Shown here piece after piece: positions 8,000 through 12,071 of a stretch of DNA of 12,071 bases. Source of the DNA: Echinostoma caproni (taxonomy: Eukaryota > Platyhelminthes > Trematoda > Plagiorchiida > Echinostomatidae); the NCBI GenBank assembly GCA_900618425.1, contig UZAN01046512.1:1-12071 (forward strand), read 5' to 3'. Below the pieces are notes generated by a model. The model was not told the origin of the DNA and searched no databases. It worked only from the letters and a program-made list of their open reading frames with translations. Positions within the stretch are counted from its first letter, which is position 1. Every line of letters begins with the position of its first letter. A program made the position numbers and the translations under genes.

Positions 8000-8705
8000 T
8001 TGCTGTGCCAACGTATTTCTTCTTACTCCGATCAAAGCTCCTTCACCGATAATCTGGATCAAATTCAGTCATTCCAATTTTCGTCGGGGCTAATCTTAAA
8101 GCCCAGTAAAGATGTTGAGTGTTTGTATAAGTTTGCTCACTCCCCATATCCGACAGACCACACACTGATTAATAACAATTCTTTATCTAGGTTGAACTCT
8201 GTCAGATATCTTGGTGTAACCATAGATAGTAATCTTCATTGGTCAACCCACATGCACGACTGCATTGGTAAACTGCGGCGTCTATCTTTTCAAATTCGAA
8301 ATCCAAGGCAGTTTCGCTAATTCCAGTCAGATATATCTAACTTTGTTTATCAGTGTATTTTCCCCCATCTCACTCTATTGTTCCCCAGCTATTTTTCCTG
8401 GTTTACTCAATCAGGATTTTAAAGACTTACGCTGCTGTCTAACTATTATTAGCCGCGTCTCTTCTATTCCTGTGAAAGAGTTAACTGTAAATAAGTCAGA
8501 GTATCATATAACTTCCTGTGTAAAATTTGCGGAGGGGATTCTCGCAGATCCTGCCTATCCATCACACGCAAAACTGACACGTTGTCATTCTCATCAATCC
8601 ACATGTTCCCCATTCCACCAAATTTCATCCCGAATTACCGCTTATTTAAATTCACCTATACCGTATCTTCGTCGTTTACTCACAAACAAAGAGGGTAATA
8701 AGTGA
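7995..8705 (+). pseudogene. CR1-like ORF2, C-terminal third (CR1-1 resumed), decayed
   Basis: Picks up at the codons after YADD. The ATGAC at 7995-7999 is followed by frame 2: LLCQRISSYSDQSS, NLDQIQSF, LKPSKDVECLYKFAHSPYP, VRYLGVTIDSNLHWSTH, CIGKLRRLSFQIRNPRQFR (stop 8318-8320). Near 8310 it shifts to frame 3, an open run to 8705 with PAIFPGLLNQDFKDLRCCLT, KFAEGILADPAYPSHAKL, FHQISSRITAY and IPYLRRLLTNKEGNK. This is the thumb and C-terminal part expected downstream of the CR1 YADD motif. With 1763-3824 it makes an almost complete ORF2 of one element. It has only one frameshift and no internal stop besides, so it is better kept than the RT half. Confidence 0.88.
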
Positions 8706-8853
8706 ACTTTGCCTTCTTAAATGTCTCCATCTTTGTGAAAATTTTTCTCATCGTTGATTATGTACTTTGTGACAGTTGGCGTGTATGATTTTTTAACAGA
8801 AATATGAGCTGCATTGCTTACAAAAGTTAAATACAATGCGGAATACACAAATA
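8706..8853 (+). mobile_element. CR1-1 3' untranslated tail and terminus
   Basis: Non-coding tail parallel to 4603-4730 of CR1-2, sharing AAATGTCTCCAT, CTCATCGTTGATTATGTAC versus CTCGTTAATTATGTAC, and GTGTATGA. Both end in AATACACAAATA (8842-8853 here), which defines the 3' terminus of this CR1 subfamily. Minus-strand RTE-D coding sequence starts at the next base. Confidence 0.8.
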
Positions 8854-9835
8854 AGTTATTTCCCTGCAAACCTCTATTTCGGATGGGGATTGATTTCAAC
8901 TGGCTATGTTTGCCCGGTTGATGGAGGAACTGGGAGATCTTGTGTCGGGGGTGGCCAGCGGAATTGTGCCTTAAAAGGTTCTGCTCATCGCTCAAGATGG
9001 CGATGCTGACTGTGAATCAGTATGGCATCAGACTTCTTTTTACCTCGCTTACGCCTGCTTTCCTTGGGCCCTGATTAGACGAATAAGATTGCGACGCTTA
9101 TCGATCAACAGGCGCAGCCTTTCACCATGTGTTTTCTCTTCCCTAGCCACCACTTCTCGCGGTCAAACTAAGACTGTTGATGAGTTAGCATTCAAAAGAT
9201 TCTCTTGCATTATAAAATGACTTATCTAGAGGAATGGCTTTGGGAACATCCAGCAGGGCAACCGACGTCAGGGAGACCCGTGGGTTTTTGCTTTGATCGT
9301 GCGCCAGAATTCGTCGTCGTTTTAATTAACACTTTACTAGCTTTCTTTTCAGTGTTTACTGAGTCTTTCGATGATTGATTGAGTTAAAGTGTGGTTAGGG
9401 AGTTCCACTTTGAAGGTCGATTTGCAAATATTTCTGACATTGTGTTATAGACATCCACTTCCGGTGGCACTTTTCCGGTTGTTTGCTAGAACTAGGGAGA
9501 ATCTGGATCTTAACGGAGCGTAGTGTGTGTTGAACAATAAGAGTGATAGTCTTCAACGGATCCTGGCCAGCGGTGGCTGATGGCAATGTGGTCGATTTGG
9601 GTTCGTCGCAGTGAAGAGGTGGGTGGTTTCCATAAGTGGCGGTGGTTTCTTGTAGGGAAGGTTGGGGCTCGGTAGAAACAATCCGTGGTCAACACCGAGT
9701 TAAAGTAGGTGATTTTCTTTGTCCAGCCCGCTTACTGGGATTGCGTGCAGGCCGCCCAGGCATCTTCATGCTTCAACTAGATATTTGAATTGTTCATTGA
9801 TGTCAGAACTAATACTGAATGATTATAGATCGGGA
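8854..9835 (-). pseudogene. RTE-like endonuclease and linker on the minus strand (RTE-D), decayed
   Basis: Minus-strand reading from 9835 in several frames. SDINEQFKYLVEA (its SDIN at about 9807-9796) matches the GD-NAQ-GYL endonuclease block, then RCLGGLHAIPVSGLDKENHL, VDHGLFLPSPN, and TQIDHIAISHRWPGSVED (QIDHIAISHRW at 9599-9567), the C-terminal block of RTE endonucleases. After an eroded middle come EKWWL (9158-9144), GPRKA, HSQHRHLER, the FKAQFRWPP block (near 8972-8948), PVEINPHPK and a last EIEVCREI-like segment (about 8880-8857). It stops abruptly at 8854 against the CR1-1 3' end, so RT and 3' half are missing. It ends about a dozen residues before the point in the RTE protein where RTE-A begins. 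Multiple frameshifts and stops make it non-functional. Confidence 0.75.
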
Positions 9836-10729
9836 TGCGGATGTTGGTGTTGGTGAGTTCTCCGAATTGGAAGTTTTGTGCTTAGATGTTTCGTAGTCAA
9901 GCTAGTCGACATCATCAGTGCAGCTTCGGGGAAGTGCCGGTACCCAGTGTGACCATTTTTCTATATTTCTGTTCGAGGGTTTGGACTGACTGTTTGCGTG
10001 CGTTTGATCCTATTGGTCAATTGCGACAATTTGCTGTTATTTGGTTGACTGCTTCGTTGTTGCGGTGATGGCCATTTTTTCTTCATTGAGGTGTCGCTTT
10101 ACTCACTGCAATTTAGTGACCGTCTTTTGGGCTGTTTGAATGACCACTTGCTGATAGTTTATCGCCGGAAACGAATGAAACTTTTTGGTTTACCTGGTGC
10201 TCACCATTTCGGTCGAGTGGTGTGATACAGTCAATCGGGTGATTTTCTTGTAATCATTTGTGATATCTGAATTACTCAGCATTCGCTCTAAACTAATTTT
10301 AGGAGGGATAACCCGGAGTTGTTGATTAGGAATGGTATAAAATACAATCTGGTTGCCTGTAGCTTGCAAAACATCTATTCGGTACAATCATGAGAGTCGT
10401 TATTCCGTTCAGTATGCAGTTTATGCCCTCAAAATCCTAATTAATGTCTGTCTTTATTTATCTTATGTTGAGGTTTACCAATGGATGAATGGAACGTTTT
10501 TAAACGTTTTCCTTACCCAGCAACTGTGTGGAAAGTTTTGGTAACCTGATGGTATTGGCAACGGCCGGACAATCTAGAGCAACAAATCGAACACAGGATA
10601 GGATGGATCCGCACAATAGGAAAGCCACTATGACCCAGCGATCAAACGAGAACTACATGCATACACCAAACAGCCTCCAAACCCCAACCGAGCATCAAAA
10701 CAACGGAAGGGAAAACCGTCGGGTGAAGT
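9836..10729. other. Unassigned segment, possibly RTE-D 5' region and other repeat sequence
   Basis: No gene can be supported. The start of the RTE-D endonuclease should lie just right of 9836 on the minus strand, but none of its motifs is readable, so the homology is broken there. The sequence around 9880-10070 looks like a fluke interspersed repeat by general impression only. Plus-strand open frames at 10353-10544 and 10528-10791 are short and unrecognised; the right end may belong to the Penelope-like element. Confidence 0.35.
9885..9918 (-). other. Hairpin with hammerhead-like core words
   Basis: GATGT (9885-9889) and ACATC (9909-9913) form a perfect 5-bp stem. On the minus strand the stretch holds CTGATGA (9918-9912) followed 20 bases later by GAAA (9892-9889), the two conserved core words of hammerhead ribozymes. 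The sequence between them pairs poorly next to the core and I cannot build stems I and III, so this is only a candidate structure. Confidence 0.25.
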
Positions 10730-11101
10730 TGCATATTTGGCTCAACCCAAATGACAACTCGTTTGTTTATATACATTTTCACGGAAATTAACGAACCAAT
10801 CCGTGAACACCACCCTGCATGGCTAAATACAGGAGCGATCAGGTCATTCATGAGTGCAGTGGGTTCACATTTAGTTGAAACCAATCACACTGTGACCGAG
10901 GCATTACGTCCTCTGCATCGGGTTCGTGGTCTACCATCAAGGTAGTTTCGAGGTCGTATGCTGCGGTAGAAAGCGGTAGAAATTGGGCTGCACAACCCTC
11001 CACTTTGTGCCCAAAAACAATTTGTGCAGGCGCTTAAGCTCCCTTGGCCCACTCCCCACACACCGCATATCCCGAGTGGTTCCAACGATCGGATGACCTA
11101 A
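10730..11101 (+). pseudogene. Penelope-like element GIY-YIG endonuclease, C-terminal remnant
   Basis: Penelope-like elements encode a reverse transcriptase followed by a GIY-YIG nuclease. In frame 2 this stretch reads CIFGSTQMTTRLF (from 10730), which fits the C-x-C-GS-YIGRT-R part of the nuclease with its key residues altered, then IREHHPAWLNTG, SAVGSHLVETNH (the helix with the conserved His), HRVRGLPSR, a TAG at 10943-10945, a TAG at 10967-10969, then KAVEIGLHNPPLCAQKQFVQ and ALKLPWP, with a final stop at 11099-11101. The IREH-PAWL, SA-HLV-T-H and QK-FVQAL-LPWP series is what I associate with fluke Penelope-like elements. No RT is readable upstream, so it is 5'-truncated or decayed. An alternative is another GIY-YIG-bearing retroelement; domain identity is more certain than the exact family. 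Confidence 0.6.
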
Positions 11102-11343
11102 CAATTATGTGATCATTGAGAATCCCACATCCGGTCCCAAGATAAACTTAGCCTCAGTTAACCTATGATGTCATTTTCCTTTCCCCAAAACAATTGACTG
11201 TTTTCGTTCAGGTTTGAATACTTCTACATATATAAACAGCGTAATATTTATTGTGATGTATTTGGCATAACTACGAATCACTGAAAACAAGCTTGTTCGT
11301 CATTCCTTGTTCTATTTGAAATGTGCTCTGTGGGATTGTTTAG

Positions 11344-11432
11344 ACAATTAGCTAAAATATTTAGCTTTTTTGATGTGGACCAATCAGGAGCAGGCCACCT
11401 GACCGATGGTTTGCAAGGAAGCTTTTTGACGC
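11344..11432 (+). CDS. Possible EF-hand-like exon
   Basis: A frame 2 run, open between stops from 11285 to 11467, encodes FRQLAKIFSFFDVDQSGAGH followed by LTDGLQG. The run DVDQSGAGHLTD (11372-11407), preceded by a helix-like LAKIFSFF, resembles an EF-hand calcium-binding loop (Asp at 1 and 3, Ser at 5, Gly at 6). It departs from canon: Gly instead of a hydrophobic residue at 8, and Asp at 12 instead of Glu. A possible splice acceptor (GGGATTGTTTAG, ending 11343) and donor (GTAAAG, 11433-11438) would bound an 89-base exon. Fluke genomes have many small EF-hand genes with short exons. It could equally be a chance open frame (an ATG at 11321 would give 49 codons) or a dead exon; the segment is not obviously part of a retroelement. 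Confidence 0.3.
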
Positions 11433-11470
11433 GTAAAGTTGGAAAATCAGATTTCACAAAACATGAATAG

Positions 11471-12071
11471 AAAAATAGGGAGAAGGAAGGAAAAATAATC
11501 ATTTATGAAGGGTAAAGTAGGCTTTCCCCAGTCAATAGTGGACTCCGAACAATTAGAATTTGGACCAAACATAAAGAAGTCTCCAACGATGATTGATGAA
11601 CTAAAGCACTTAGTGACGCTTGACTGTAATCGATAGGTCTCATAAACCGTGGGAGTCACTTCCGCCATTGAGACCGTGAGATCTTGTATTTAGGCAGTCA
11701 AGATAATCACCGAATCCATGTTCTCTATTGGCGGCGGTTGCATAACTTCCTGAAGGTTGGATAGAGTGAGTGGGTAGGTAAACTCTCAGTTGGAACTGCT
11801 TCGAGGAGTAATCAGCGTTAATGTGCATTTATTACACGCAATCATGTATTGCGCAGTACCGAAACGTTTTGCAGGAACCTCTTCAGACGAACAAATTCAG
11901 TCTCCGTAGGGACGAATTTATCATCTTGATATACAGGTAGTGTGCTGCGAATTCGCGCTTTCCTGGGGTCGATTAGCGCTTGACGCCGACCCGTCATTCT
12001 AACGACCTTGACGGAGAAGTGTCATATCATACCGTGTCGACGCGTAACAGGCTTTTATTGTCCATTACGGA
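11471..12071. other. Unassigned right end, possible minus-strand retroelement 3' region
   Basis: No coding region recognised; a 62-codon minus-strand open frame (11828-11640) has no known motif. On the minus strand, CTGAAGAGG...AAAACGTTTCGG (11887-11856) followed by AATAAA (11833-11828) resembles 3' ends of some fluke retroelements, but this is an impression only. Confidence 0.3.

Noticed and set aside
10642..11085. Minus-strand open frames of 80 and 66 codons
   Set aside because: Antisense shadows of the GIY-YIG remnant, which carries the recognisable motifs on the plus strand.
11278..11668. Two minus-strand open frames of 73-74 codons
   Set aside because: Composition is low-complexity and hydrophobic, no motif is visible, and one overlaps the better EF-hand-like frame on the plus strand.
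1..12071. CRISPR array, tRNA or rRNA gene, or prokaryotic operon
   Set aside because: No regularly spaced repeats, no cloverleaf or rRNA-like stretch noticed, and no compact intact ORFs; the content is that of a eukaryotic repeat region.
1..12071. A functional new biological system
   Set aside because: Every recognised enzyme domain is interrupted by stops or frameshifts; the unusual features are explained by nested decayed retroelements.

Overview
The window looks like a repeat-dense intergenic or intronic stretch of a flatworm genome, most likely a digenean trematode (liver, lung or intestinal fluke). The basis is recognition of retrotransposon protein types that I associate with flukes: RTE-like and CR1-like non-LTR elements and a Penelope-like GIY-YIG endonuclease. 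Moderate base composition and many decayed copies also fit. The species cannot be fixed from the sequence. No bacterial signals (operons, ribosome binding sites, long intact ORFs) are present, and no intact gene was found. Almost everything recognisable is a broken reverse-transcriptase element with frameshifts and in-frame stops.

Layout, left to right. 1-1289 (+): RTE-like reverse transcriptase and C-terminal region (RTE-0). 1290-1762: unassigned. 1763-3824 (+): CR1-like ORF2 with endonuclease, linker and the reverse transcriptase up to its YADD motif. 3825-7994: a block interrupting that CR1 element. It contains RTE-A (3828-5790, +), which is itself split by a CR1 3' fragment (4411-4730, +); a third, very eroded non-LTR reverse transcriptase (6184-7044, +); an RTE 3' fragment on the minus strand (RTE-B, 7398-7810); and an RTE 3' tail on the plus strand (RTE-C, 7811-7994). 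7995-8853 (+): the CR1 element resumes directly after YADD and runs to its natural 3' end. 8854-9835 (-): endonuclease and linker of another RTE copy (RTE-D), cut by the CR1 3' end. 9836-10729: unassigned, with one hairpin. 10730-11101 (+): Penelope-like GIY-YIG endonuclease remnant. 11344-11432 (+): a possible EF-hand-like exon. 11471-12071: unassigned.

The pieces fit best as alternating nested insertions: an old RTE (D) received CR1-1; CR1-1 received the RTE-A/B/C block; RTE-A received a second, 5'-truncated CR1. The elements would have depended on their own endonuclease and reverse transcriptase for target-primed insertion, but none here can still make a working protein. I see no evidence for a new enzymatic or defence system. 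The value of the window is its readable insertion history, a possible host exon and a weak ribozyme-like motif. Family names rest on motif recognition only, since no search could be run.
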